Program-made: the position numbers and the translations under genes
Part shown: piece after piece, positions 45,817 through 57,848 of the stretch
Layout: the number at the start of each line of letters is the position of its first letter
Numbering within the stretch: the stretch's first letter is position 1
Assembly (NCBI GenBank): GCA_006176705.1
Contig: QRFJ01002317.1
Coordinates: 62,001-126,000 of the forward strand
Length of the DNA: 64,000 bases
Reading direction: 5' to 3'
Source of the DNA: Cocos nucifera
Lineage: Eukaryota; Streptophyta; Magnoliopsida; Arecales; Arecaceae
Notes under the pieces: generated by a model
The model's input: the letters and a program-made list of their open reading frames with translations, nothing else
Told to the model about the DNA's origin: nothing
The model's database searches: none

Positions 45817-47155
45817 ATATCATCATTGAACTTGACCAACTCTAGAGCATTCTATTGTCAAGAATGTCTCTGATGGGATATAGGATAAATATCCCTTTGA
45901 CCTTTGATCATCTCAATGACCTGCAAGCAACTCACTGTGCTTTGGTACTGAACTAACTGAATTTTTAATTCAGTAATGAAAGACTTTTGGGCACAGTCAA
46001 GTACTTGCAAAGTCAGAGTGTGATCAAGATGGGATTGACCACTCCAAGAGTTGGAGAAGAATGTATCACTATATTTCAATATAGTAAAACCTTGGTCAGG
46101 ATAGTCCATCAGATGGATTTAATATTTTCAAATACAATATGGACAATCTAATCAAAGTTGACAGTTGAACTCTGAGGTGTCCTACGAGCATTTTGATCAA
46201 GAGGATGAATTATATGAAAACTATATCCGCATGGATTCTAAGGATGTTGTTCTACACATTCGACCTATCCAACCGTCGGGTACCAAAGCTAGATGGTTAC
46301 TTCAATTGGTATAGAAATCTATTCTTATACTATCGACTTAGGTTTGGATCTATGAGGTCATACATATTAGAGCTCATGATCTGATCGGATGGTTGATCAA
46401 TGATTAAGAATCGTTCTAGGGCTAAACAATCAATATGATTGGTGTTTAACCAAGTGCAAGTATTGCAGGAGGATCGATTAGCAATTAGATTGCTAATTGA
46501 CTTAATTTGATTAAGCCAGAGAATTGAGATTAAGTTTAATTAAATATAATTTAATTTAATTTAATTTAGACTTGATTGGATCAAGTTCAATTAACTTATT
46601 GGATAAGCCAAGTGCAAGAAAGAACTAATCCTAGTCTAACTAGGACTCGGGTCAACCCAATTTTTTAATTTAATTAAAAAATTAAATCAAAATTAAATCT
46701 AATTTAATCTAATTTAATTAAGCTTTTAAATGAATTAGAGCCTTATTTAATTGAGTTGGTTTACTCTTGACTTTATTTGATTAAAACATCTTGTTTGACC
46801 AAGTCAAAATAGGAGTCCTAGTCACACTAGGACTCTCTAACCTTACGCCACCTTAGCCCATGCCCCCCACACCCATTTTTCTTTATTTTGTGCATGAGAT
46901 CTCCTCTCCCTGATCATCACACACATCCCTCTCTTCCTTTTTTTCTCATAAGGTAATTTGTTGGAAGACCAAGTCAAAAGGGGAGTTAGTTTTGCTTTAG
47001 GATTCTATGAGATAGAATCCTTGTTGACCAAATCTTCTCTCCCTTGAGTGCCGCCCCCTCTCCTATCTTTTTTTACTATTTCAATGGTGAGAAAGGAGAA
47101 TTTTATGCATTCTCCCTTGCTGGATTCATAAAAAAAAATCAGAGGAGGGGCGCCC
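45817..47155 (+). mobile_element. LTR fragment H (B-family relative, + strand)
   Basis: Read on the + strand this aligns with the reverse complement of B's LTR (for example 46336-46480 with the complement of 13270-13430), but with clear divergence. The fragment begins mid-LTR at B's right end and is cut at 47155 by the LTR of F, so it is the host into which both B and F inserted. It contains a 9-bp-arm dyad at 46813-46835 (GAGTCCTAG, loop, CTAGGACTC). It has no coding sequence. Confidence 0.75.
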
Positions 47156-49442
47156 TGAAGGAAAAAGCCTTATTTTTTTGGATCAGATTCGTTCAGATCT
47201 GATTGGATCAGGAGGGATGTTTCAAAAAAATTTTCTCTAAGATCCTAATCAGATTTGAGACTTCTTAGATCTAATCTTATTGATCTAATAATAAAATAAA
47301 ATAAAAATTAAATCTAATTTAATTATATCTTTATTTTGGATAATCCAATTATCCTATGATGATTCCGATGTTTGTCTGAGGTTCTAGATGTAGCCACACG
47401 AGCGCCTGGCCTCTACCGGTATCCACTCAAGCAGGATCTAGAGATCTTCTTCTTCTCAATCAATTCTCCAATAATTAGATCTAGATTTGATCTTGAAGGT
47501 CTTCAAAACTACTTTTGAAGAACAGTTGTTGTCTCTTGCAGCAATGCTGCCTTCTTCCTTTCCTAACGCCATTCACTTCCTTGGATCGCACCTTGTTCGT
47601 GCCCAAAAGCCCTTGGGCATGGAGAGGAAAGAGAGGACAAGAGGGTGGCATGGAGAAGGAGGGAGAGAGGCTATGTGGCGTGGGCTAAAGGCAAAAGCAT
47701 TAAATTTTAGGCACAAACAGGGTTTATATAGACCCTGCTGTGCCATGCAATGCCACATCATCCTGGCCAATCACGGCTCTTTGTGCAATCAAATCTAAAT
47801 CTAATTAATGGGATGACATCATCTGATCCAATTAGATGAGAGACCCTCAAAACCCTCTAAAGGTGATGCCAAGACTAGATCAAACAAGACTTCTTGGTGC
47901 CACACAGTTTAATCCCCTGAAGCAACCTGGAGTCCCATCTATATAGGACTCCATGTTTTATCCTCATAAGGCGCATGCCTCCCTAGGCGTGCACCCCTTC
48001 CTATCTACTATTTAGCAGGGGGACAAGTCCTCAGGTACTCTCCTATGGGTGCATGACACATGGGCAGATATCTAAGTATCCAAGGTCAACATTTGACCAA
48101 TATTCGAAAATAGAAATTAGTAGGTGACCGAAAATGGCAGGTGTTATTTTAAATTTATCTAATAAATTAAGACAACCCTTTTCTGACTTGGACAAGCTCT
48201 AGTCAAACCAAGTAAAGGTTTCTAAGTGAGCCCAAATATATTTGGCTCAGTCGAGATAAGCTTTAATGATTCTTAAAGGAGAACATTAGGCTCAATCTTG
48301 TGCTAGCACGATTTTCTTAAACCTAATTGAATCTTATTTAAATCAATTGAACTAGGTTAGTCCAATTGATGACATCCAGATCTAAATCCTTATTTGTGTG
48401 ATCTAGTTAGGTTCAGTTCCATATGGTAATGGGATATGTCACGATCTCTATCATCGACATCATCGAAACACCTTTCGATGAATCATAACTTTTATGATTC
48501 AGACAACTAGTATGATCGATCATCCAAATCATTATAATTGCTTCCAAAATCTGCTAATGACACCTAGCAGCATATGGTGGCAATCCATCAGAACTAAAAA
48601 TGAACCTCTCGATGTAGTTACCTATGTGATTAAGTTTCTCTATCTTGAACCCCGATCGGATTAGGATTAAGATGATCTTGTCAAACCCTAATTTCCGTCA
48701 TATGAATTAATTATTCGATTCAAGTCCAATGTGAAAATCCTAATAGAAACTCTTTCTATTATTTCACTCTGCCATGGCCATGGGCTTATGGACTTGATTC
48801 TCATGATCATCATAGGGCAGCTCCTCATCTACTGAGGTAGAAAGATCTCCTATTGGTGCAATCCAATTCCTACAATGAACATGCTATAGCCAACATACAC
48901 CTCAGGGTTCCGAATGGCTAGGAGACCGAGTTATGGTGTAGTTAAACTATAACATCCTCAAGGTGAACTATCGATGCACCTCAGATCAAAGAACTAGACA
49001 CATCACTATAGCTTCGAGCCAGTCATCGACGAGAAGGTAGACTTTCCTATGACTGCTCGAGGTGGTCACGCTCAGTACCCTCATTCTCTAACGAGTATCT
49101 GTACTCTTACTTCAGTGTCTCTACATCATAGATTCAAGACTCATCTATCCAAAAGAAGTGATCATACACCAACCTTCCAAATCAATCATCATCCTCATGA
49201 TGATCCTACGGTGGGGGGCATTTTATGAGTTAATAATGAAAATTCATGTCTTAAATTTTCAACTCTTGAAAATATGAACTATCATTATCATTAACTCAAG
49301 GGATGTATCACAGATACTTTCAAATACATTCTATGATAGAAACTAATTCATTTTATTATTTATAGTTAAAATTATAATTTTACCCTTATAAGTGTATTAC
49401 AAGTGTCAATCAATCTGGCTTTTAGGGCACACATATCTAACA
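47156..49442 (-). repeat. 3' LTR of copia F
   Basis: 2,287 bp, from the TCCTTCA-type end at 47156 (minus) to ATATCTAACA at 49442. TATA box minus strand 47730-47723. The dyad at 47927-47955 is decayed. A purine tract AAGTGGAAGTT follows at 49443-49453 (minus). Confidence 0.92.
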
Positions 49443-49453
49443 AACTTCCACTT

Positions 49454-50112
49454 GACCTAAAGTCAATTGGCTACAAATCTAAGTTCCATCTTCTCAAGAT
49501 GGGCTTCGATCTTCTGCTGGCCTAATGACTTTATAAGTAGGTCTGCCACATTGTCTATGGAGTCAACTCTCTTGACCTCGACATAATCTTTCTCAAGTTA
49601 ATCGTGGATGAGGTGGTATCGCCGCTTGATATGCTTAGATTTTTTATGAGACCTTGGCTCCTTAGCAAGAGCTATGGCACCATTATTGTCACAGTATAGA
49701 GGAATGGCATCTGATGGCATCACTCCGATCTCTATGGTAAACTTCTTGTACCAGAATGCTTTCTTTGTAGCTTCTGACATAGCGATGTACTCTACTTTTA
49801 TGATGGAATCTGCTATCACTGTCTGCTTGAAACTCTTCCAACTGACAGCACCATCATTATACACAAACAGACTCCCAGATGTTGACTTTCGATTATCTAT
49901 ATCGGACATAAAATCTAAGTCTGTATACCCCTGGACTTAGAATTCTCTATTACCAAAAGCCAACATTATATTCTTAGTTCTTCTTAAGTACTTAAGGATA
50001 CATTTCATAGAAGTCTAGTGTTCTTCATCTGGATTCAACTGATATCTGTTCATGACACTCACAGCATGGGCTATATCAGGTCATGTACATAATATGGCAT
50101 ACATGAGGCTCC
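49454..50112 (-). pseudogene. Copia F RNase H and RT C-terminal end
   Basis: Open piece 49598-49909 (103 codons) holds DIDNRKSTSGSLFVYNDGAVSWKS, VEYIAMSEATKKAFW and LYCDNNGAIALAKEPRSHKKSKHI, which are RNase H motifs. The RT end (MNRYQLNPDEE and MYAILCT-type remnants, 50030-50110) is broken. The sequence stops at GGCTCC (50107-50112), where copia G is inserted. The identical fragment recurs at 57228-57848. Confidence 0.9.
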
Positions 50113-52379
50113 TATTAGATATCTGTGCCTTAGAAGCCAGAATTGACTGATACTTGTAATACACTTCTAGGAGCAAAATTATAATTTTGACTATAAATAA
50201 TAAAATGAATTATTTTTTATCATATATGTATATTTAGTGTCTGTGATACATTTCTTAAGTTAATGATAATGATAATTCTTATTTTCAAGAGTTGAAAATT
50301 TAAGACAAGAATCTTCATTATTAACTCATAAAATGCTCCTGACCATAGGATCATCATGAGGATGGTGATTGATCCGAAAGGTTAGTACAATCGCTTCTTT
50401 ATAGTAGATGAGCCTTGAGTCTAAGGTGTAGAGACATCAGAGCGAGAGTATAGATACTCGTTAGAGAACGAGGGCACTGAGCATGACCACCTCGAGTAGT
50501 CATAAGAAAGTCTACCTTCTCGTCGATGACTGACTCGAAGCTGCAGTGGTGTGTCTGGTTCTTTGACCTGAGGTGCATCGGTAGTTCACCTTGAAGGTAT
50601 TATAGTTTGACTACACCATGACTCGATCTCCTAGCCATTCGAAACTCTGAGGTGTATGTTGGCTATAGCATGTTTATTGTAGGAATTAGATTGCACCAAG
50701 ATGGAATCTATCTACCTCGATGGATGAGGAGAAGCCCTATGATGATCATGAGAATCAAGTCCATAAGCCCATGGCCATGGCAAAGAGTGAAATAATAGAA
50801 AGAGTTTTTATTAAGGTTTTCACAATTGGACTTGAATCGAATGATTAAATCATATGATAGAAATTAGGGTTTGACGAGTTCACCTTAACCCTAATCTGAT
50901 CGGGACTCAAGATAGAAGAACTTAATCACATAAGTAGCTGCACTAAGAGGTTCATCTTTAATTTTGATGGTTGCTACCATACTGCTAGGTGTCACTGATG
51001 AATTTTTGGGAGCAATTAGAATGATTTAGATGATCGATCATTCTAGTTGTCTAAATCAGAAGAGTTCTGATCCAACGAAAGAAGTTTTCGTTGATGTTGA
51101 TGATGGAGATCACTATATATCCTATTACCATATAGAAGTAAACCTAACTGGATCACACAAATAAAGGTTTGGATCTAGATATCATCAATTGGACTAACCC
51201 AGTCAGTTGATTTGAATAAGATTCATTAGGTTCAAGAAAATCGTGCCTAGCACACGATTGAGCCTAACATTCTTCTTTTTCTTATCACAAAAGTTATCTG
51301 GACTGAGCCAAATAAAATTTGTGCTCACTCAGGTACCTTTACCTAATCTGATTGGAGCATGTCCAAGTCAGAAAAGTATTGTCTAAATTTACGAGATAAA
51401 TTTGAGACAACACCTACCATTTTTTCGTCACCTACTAATTCTTGTACTTTGAATTGGTCAAACATTGACCTTTGACCCTTGGACATCTACCCATGTGTCA
51501 TGCATTTATTGGAGAATAGATAGGAGCTTATCCCCTCTCTAAAAATTGGAAAGAAGGGGGTGCATGCTTAGGATGGCGTGCGCCCATGGATAGGAATGCC
51601 TGGAGTCCCATACGGATGGGACTCCAGATTGCTTCTGGATTCAAACTAGGTGACCCTGATCTATAGACTTTGACCAGTCTTAGGCACCATCTAAGGATGA
51701 ATCTATGAGTTTCTCATCTGATTGGATCAAGTAATGTCATCCCACCAATCAGATTAGATCGATTGCATGAAGCAACGTGATTGGCCGGGATGATATGCAC
51801 TGCATGGCACAGTAGGATCTATATAAAGACCTATCTGCGCCCACTTTTTAAAAGAGTTTCTCTTAGCCCATGCCCTAGGCTGCTCCTCTCCCTCTCCATG
51901 CCACCTTTCTGATCCTCTCTCTCCTCTCCATGCCCAAGGAAGTTGAGCCTTCAAATTAGTGTGATTCAGACAAGAAAAGGCTGATGAGAAAAGAAGAAGG
52001 CAGCACTACTGCAGAGACGACAGTAGATCTTCGAAAAAGTTTCGAAGATCCTCTAAATCAGATCCAATTTGATTGTTGAAGAAAAGAAAGAGAAGGAGAA
52101 GATCTCTAGATCCAATCCGAGTCGATGTTGGTAGAGGCCAGGCACTTACGTGGCTAGATCCAGAATCTTAGGGCTTCAACAGGATCATCAACGGATAACA
52201 GATTACCAGAATCAGATAAATTAATTTAGATTTAATTTAATTTATTTTTTATTTATTAGATCATAAAATTAAATTGAAAAAGTATCAATCTGATTAGGAT
52301 CTAAGAGAAATTTTTGAAATATGCTCTCGATCAATCAGATCTGAACGAACCTGACTCCGAGAAATAGGACTTTGCTTCA
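50113..52379 (+). repeat. 5' LTR of copia G, first copy
   Basis: 2,267 bp, against 2,285 bp for the second copy. TATA box TATATAAA at 51820-51827, dyad at 51600-51627. The primer site that follows (from 52382) lacks one G. Confidence 0.9.
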
Positions 52380-53846
52380 ACTGTATCAGAGCCAGATTCT
52401 TATAAAAATTATTTAGATCTATTTAATCTAATAAATTAGTTATTTCAAATATCACATGAGATATGATTAGATCTAAAATTAAAAAAAATAAAAAAAATTA
52501 AAAATTAAAATTAATTAATCTAGATCTAATATGTATGAGATACATAAATTAGACTATAAAATAGAATTATTCTATGTGTAGTCAGTATAATCATTTTTTT
52601 ATTGATTAAATATAATTCTAAATTTATTTATTTACTATTTTTTTATCTTATAATATTATAATCAGATCTAAAAATAAAAAATAAATTTAATTTATTTATT
52701 CATATGAGATATGATAGTTGCATGTTTAGACTAGTCGTAGAATAGTTCTATAAATAGATCTAGATAAATTTTATTTGATGAATCAAATTTAAATTTAATT
52801 TTTTAGATAATTATGAAATAATTTAGATCTGAAAATATGCACACATGATATATGTGATATATACAAAATATATTTTATTAGATCAATTTTTATATGAGAT
52901 ATATGCTTAGATCTAATTAGTTTGTAGATTAGTTGTTTTTTGATTAAGGCGTTCCCCTTGGCTGTCCGTCATAAGAATAAAAAACTAAAGATCCCTCCTT
53001 TCATTCGATGGGGTTTCTTATGATGTGTAAGGGTGCTGCACGTTCGTCCTTAATCAGAAATTGAAAACTTACTTTCTGCAAAATTTTAGATCCTGAAACC
53101 CTAGAATCTTATTTATATGTTATTTTAACCCTAAACTAATTAAATTAAGATTATGAAAATATATAGGTCTAAAATTGAGAATTTTTAGATCTAAGACATG
53201 TTCATAAATTGGTTTGGACTTGGGTAGCTCAATTAGGTCTAGCGGTTGATCAAACCGAATCAAGAGTTAGCTAGATGAGACCTAAATCAAATCTCCTAAG
53301 AAAATTAAGTCTAAGGTCTTCCACCATTATAGATATGTGGGCCCTCTCGGGGTTGATTGTTCTTGGCTAGTTACAGGCTCAATTGCATCGGAAGATGCAA
53401 CCATGTCTATTAGGCATTGGATGCTATAGGTTGGAGGATGGATTGGGCTCAATATTTTGGATACGATGAGAGACTCAATTAGGAATCCAATCTGTGCAAA
53501 TGGGGGTCTGACTTAACTAAGGAGTGGATCAATATTTCGGACATGGTGAGATTCATGAATTAGAGACCAAGATTTGGTGCATCATGATTAGAGAATCATG
53601 AACAAGAGTTGTTCACCCATTGGCTAATCCATCACCAATAACTGTTAGTAAGATGATGAGTCAATCGGTAGGATCGCACCATCCACTAGAAATCAGTAAT
53701 CATGGAGATTTTCGTATCTCTACAAAGAAGTGTAGGAATCCGAGAAAATAGTGGGAGCTAATTTATTTAAAAATAAAATTCCTTAAATAAATTGGTTAAG
53801 TCTTAATTACAATATCTAACTAAAAACTTTGACTCTCTACAGAAAA
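52380..53846 (+). other. Leader of copia G, first copy
   Basis: AT-rich leader. Relative to E it lacks about 375 nt (E 32110-32488), including the donor-like site. The acceptor-like CTAAC (53816-53820) and CTCTCTACAG (ending 53842) are present before gag ATG 53847. Confidence 0.75.
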
Positions 53847-54660
53847 ATGTCTGCATCCAACCCACTAGCACGAATCATGGACACCCATAGACTGACCGGA
53901 CCAAATTATAAGGATTGGCTTCGAAACTTCAAAATCATTTTGGATTCTAAAAAGTTAACTCATGTATTGGACCAGGATCCTCCCACCTTACCAGCTCATC
54001 CATCTGCTGAACAGAGAGCATCTCTAGATAAGTGGACTGATGAAGATAACAAGGCCAGATATTATATATTAGGCTCAATGTCTGATAAGCTTCAGCGCCA
54101 ATATGAAGATATCAGAACTGCTCGCCAAATATTGGCTCACCTACAGAAGATGTTTGGTGAATAGAGTCGTGCAGCCAAGTATCAAGTCACTAAATAACTG
54201 CTCAAGGCTAAGATGCGTGATGGGCAGTCAGTCCAAGATCATTGTCTGATGATGATCAAGGACTTAGAAGAGCTTGAGAAGCTTGGAGTAAGGTTGGACT
54301 TGGATTTGCAGAATGATATAATTCTGCAATCATTGACTGATGCATATGGGCATTTCACCGTGAACTACCATATGCATAAACTTCAAAACTCCTTGGCCGA
54401 ACTTATGAACATGCTGGTTACCACTGAGCTTTCCATAAAAGATTCTAAAGGCTCAGTGCTTGCTATGGAATGAACTTCTTCCAAGAGAAAGTTTTTTGGA
54501 AAGAAGAAGTCTGCGAAAAAGTAGAAGATGGAAGAAAAAAAGAAGAAAAAGGCAGAGCTAAAGAAGAAGGCCACTGACAAAGAAAAGTATTTCCATTGCA
54601 ACAATGACGGCCACTAAAAGCGAAACTGCCCTACTTACCTGGCCATCCTAAAGGAGGAAA
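53847..54660 (+). pseudogene. Copia G gag, first copy
   Basis: ATG 53847; open to a TAG at 54162-54164 (GAATAG, CAG in E), then again 54213-54473. N-terminal segment MSASNPLARIMDTHRLTGP, then DKWTDEDNKARYYILGSMS, DGQSVQDHCLMMIKDL and YHMHKLQNSLAELMNMLVTTE. The knuckle remnant near 54585-54625 reads KYFHCNNDGH, then a stop, then KRNC, so it lacks the first Cys and the Trp. It is nearly identical to the copy at 61642. Confidence 0.9.
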
Positions 54661-55768
54661 GTCCTTCTGGAGGTATACTCATTATTGAGTCTAACCTTAT
54701 GGTTTCTTCTGCATCCAGTTGGGTGCTTGACTCTGATTTTAGTGCTCACTTATGCACTTCTATGCAAGGTCTTGAGGATAGCAGGAGGCTGAGGGATGGT
54801 GAGATGATCCTGCACGTTGAAAATGGAGCAAGAGTTGCTGCCACGGCCGTGAGAACATACCCTCTTCAACTACCATCTGGTTTAGACTTAGTATTAAAAG
54901 ACTGTTATTATGTACCTACAGCAAGCAGGAATTTGATTTCTATTTCTTGTCTTACATTAGAAGGCTATGTAATTAGTTTTCTTAAGGACCATTGTAACAT
55001 TCTTTATGAAAGAAATAAAATTGCAAATGATTTCCTTATTAATGATCTTTATCAGTTACATGTTGATGTATCTATTTTTAATTTCGAGCAAAACATAAAT
55101 CAAAACATTCTAGAGATAGTCCATGATAGGTATCTATGGCACCTATGATTAGGTTATAGCAGAAGATAGGATTAACAAATTAGAGAAAACTGGGCTATTG
55201 AGTTCGTTGACTTCAGTCATATCCAATTTGTGAATTCTATCTTCATGGCAAAATGACTAAGCTTCCCTTTTGTAGGACATGGGGAAAAGGGCCACGGATC
55301 TTCTTGCCCTAGTACATACAGATGCGTGCAATCCATTCGATGTGCCGATAGAGGTAATTTCTACTTCATAATCTTTTACCGATGATTTATCAAGGTATGG
55401 GTATGTGTATCTTATGAGACACAAGTCTGAAGCTTTGAAAAGTTCAAAGAATTCAGACATGAAGTAGAAAAATAAACTAAAAACCCATTAAGGTTCTTCG
55501 ATCAGACGAGGAGGTGAATACCTTAGCAAAATTTTAGACTATCTCAAGAAAAATGGTATAATCTCTTAATGGACTTCACCTGGAACATCTCAACTCAATG
55601 GGGTTTCAAACGGAGATCGGAATCTATTAGATATGGTCCGATCCATGATGAGTTTCACAGACCTCCTATTTTCTTTGAGGATACTGTTTGTTAACTACAA
55701 TATACTTACTGAATAGGGTTCTTCTAAAACGTTCCTACCACACCATATGAGATATGGCATGGTAAGAA
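54661..55768 (+). pseudogene. Copia G protease and integrase, first copy (truncated)
   Basis: Protease/linker piece 54699-55148 with WVLDSDFSAHLC (DSG changed to DSD) and CYYVPTASRNLISISCL. Integrase follows with HTDACNPFDV near 55312-55340 and repeated one-base deletions relative to 63007-63387. The sequence ends at 55768 in the middle of the integrase C-terminal region. Confidence 0.87.
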
Positions 55769-57226
55769 CAATTAGTGTGTGATTCAGACAAGAAAAGGCT
55801 GATGAGAAAAGAAGAAGGCAAGCACTACTGCAGAGACGACAGTAGATCTTCGAAAAAGTTTCGAAGATTCCTCTAAATCAAAGATCAAATTTGATTGTTG
55901 AAGAAAGAAGAGAAGGAGAAAGATCTCTAGACCAATCCGAGTCGAATGTGGTTAGAGGCCCAGGCACTTACGTGGCTAGATCCAGAATCTTTTAGGGCTT
56001 CAAACAGGATCATCAACGGATAACAGATTACCAGAATCATGATAAATTAATTTAATGATTTATTTAATTTATTTTTTATTTATTGAGATCATTAAAATTA
56101 AATTTGAAAAGTATCAATCTGATTAGAGATCTAAGAAAAATTTTTGAAATATGCTCTCGATCCCAATCAGATCTGAACGGGAAACCTGACTCCGAGAAAT
56201 AGGATTTGCCTTCAACTGGTATCAGAGCCAGATTCTTATAAAAATTTATTTAGATCTAATTTAATCTAATAAATTAGTTATTTCAAATAATCCACATGAA
56301 GATATGAATTAGATCTAACAATTAAAAAAAATAAAAAAAATTAAAATTAAAATTAATTTAATCTAGATCTAATATGTATGAGATACATAAATTAGACTAA
56401 TAAAATAGAATTATTCTATGTGTAGTCTAGTATAAATCATATTTTTTTTTGATAAATATAATTCTAAATTTATTTATTTACTATTTTTTTATCTTATAAA
56501 TATTATAATCAAGATCTAAAAATAAAAAATAAATTTTAATTAATTTATTCATTATGAGTATGATAGTGCATGTTTAGACTAGTCGTAGAATAGTTCTATA
56601 AATAGGATCTAGATAAATTGTTATTTGATGAAAAAAAGATCAAATTTAATTTTAATTTTTTAGATTTAATTATGAAAATAATTTAGATCTGAAAATATGC
56701 ACACATGATATATGTGATATATACCAAAAATTATATTTTATTAAGATCAATTTTTTATATGAGATATTATGCTTAGATCTAATTAGTTTGTAGATTAGTT
56801 GTTTTTTTGAATTAAAGGCGTTCCCTTTTTGGCCTGTTCCGTTCATAAGAATTAAAAAAGACTAAAGATCCTCTCCTTTATTCGATGGGGTGTCTCTATA
56901 TGTTGTAAGGGTGCTGCACGTTCGTCCTTAATCAGAATATTGAAAAACTTACTTCTGCAAAATTTTAGATCCTGAAACCCTAGAATCTTATTTTATATGT
57001 TTTATTTTTGAAACCTAAACTTAATAATAAAATTAAGATTATGAAAATATTATAGTAGGTCTTAAAATTGAGGAATTTTTTAGAAACTAGACATGTTCAT
57101 AAAATTGGGTTTGGACTTGGGTAGGCTCAATTTAGAGGTCTAGCGGTTGATCAAACCGAATCAAGAGTTAGCTAGATGAGACCTTAAATCAAATCTCCTA
57201 AGAAAAGATAAGTCTAAGGTCTTCCA
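55769..57226 (+). repeat. Noisy third partial copy of copia G LTR end and leader
   Basis: It aligns with 51953-53326 (and 59698-61110) but carries many small insertions. It contains the LTR end, a tRNA-Met primer site (near 56216-56229) and leader, and stops inside the leader. Neither junction (55768/55769 and 57226/57227) falls at an element boundary. Confidence 0.85.
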
Positions 57227-57227
57227 G

Positions 57228-57848
57228 TCTCAAGATGGGCTTCGATCTTCTGCTGGCCTAATGACTTTATAAGTAGGTCTGCCACATTGTCTATGGAGTC
57301 AACTCTCTTGACCTCGACATAATCTTTCTCAAGTTAATCGTGGATGAGGTGGTATCGCCGCTTGATATGCTTAGATTTTTTATGAGACCTTGGCTCCTTA
57401 GCAAGAGCTATGGCACCATTATTGTCACAGTATAGAGGAATGGCATCTGATGGCATCACTCCGATCTCTATGGTAAACTTCTTGTACCAGAATGCTTTCT
57501 TTGTAGCTTCTGACATAGCGATGTACTCTACTTTTATGATGGAATCTGCTATCACTGTCTGCTTGAAACTCTTCCAACTGACAGCACCATCATTATACAC
57601 AAACAGACTCCCAGATGTTGACTTTCGATTATCTATATCGGACATAAAATCTAAGTCTGTATACCCCTGGACTTAGAATTCTCTATTACCAAAAGCCAAC
57701 ATTATATTCTTAGTTCTTCTTAAGTACTTAAGGATACATTTCATAGAAGTCTAGTGTTCTTCATCTGGATTCAACTGATATCTGTTCATGACACTCACAG
57801 CATGGGCTATATCAGGTCATGTACATAATATGGCATACATGAGGCTCC
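57228..57848 (-). pseudogene. Second copy of the copia F RNase H fragment
   Basis: Same as 49492-50112, offset 7,736, including the identical 103-codon open piece (57334-57645) and the same G insertion junction (GGCTCC, then TATTAGATAT at 57849). Confidence 0.9.

Larger units (their letters stand above)
47156..50112 (-). mobile_element. Copia element F (A family), 3' end
   Basis: Minus-strand A-family element. Its 3' LTR (47156-49442), purine tract and RNase H/RT end are in view. G is inserted in its RT at 50112/50113. The rest of F is not visible before the window end because the region is duplicated. Confidence 0.88.
50113..55768 (+). mobile_element. Copia element G, first copy (A family), truncated
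   Basis: + strand A-family element inserted in F: LTR 50113-52379, primer site, leader, gag, protease, integrase start. It breaks off at 55768, in the integrase C-terminal region, where a noisy piece of the same family begins. Compared with the second copy (57849-64000) it differs mainly by single-base deletions, which suggests consensus errors. Its LTR begins TATTAGATAT (TG lost to TA). Confidence 0.85.

Noticed and set aside
54383..54604. Minus-strand ORF rich in Phe and Ser, also at 62178-62399
   Set aside because: Complement of the lysine-rich gag tract; a shadow of gag.
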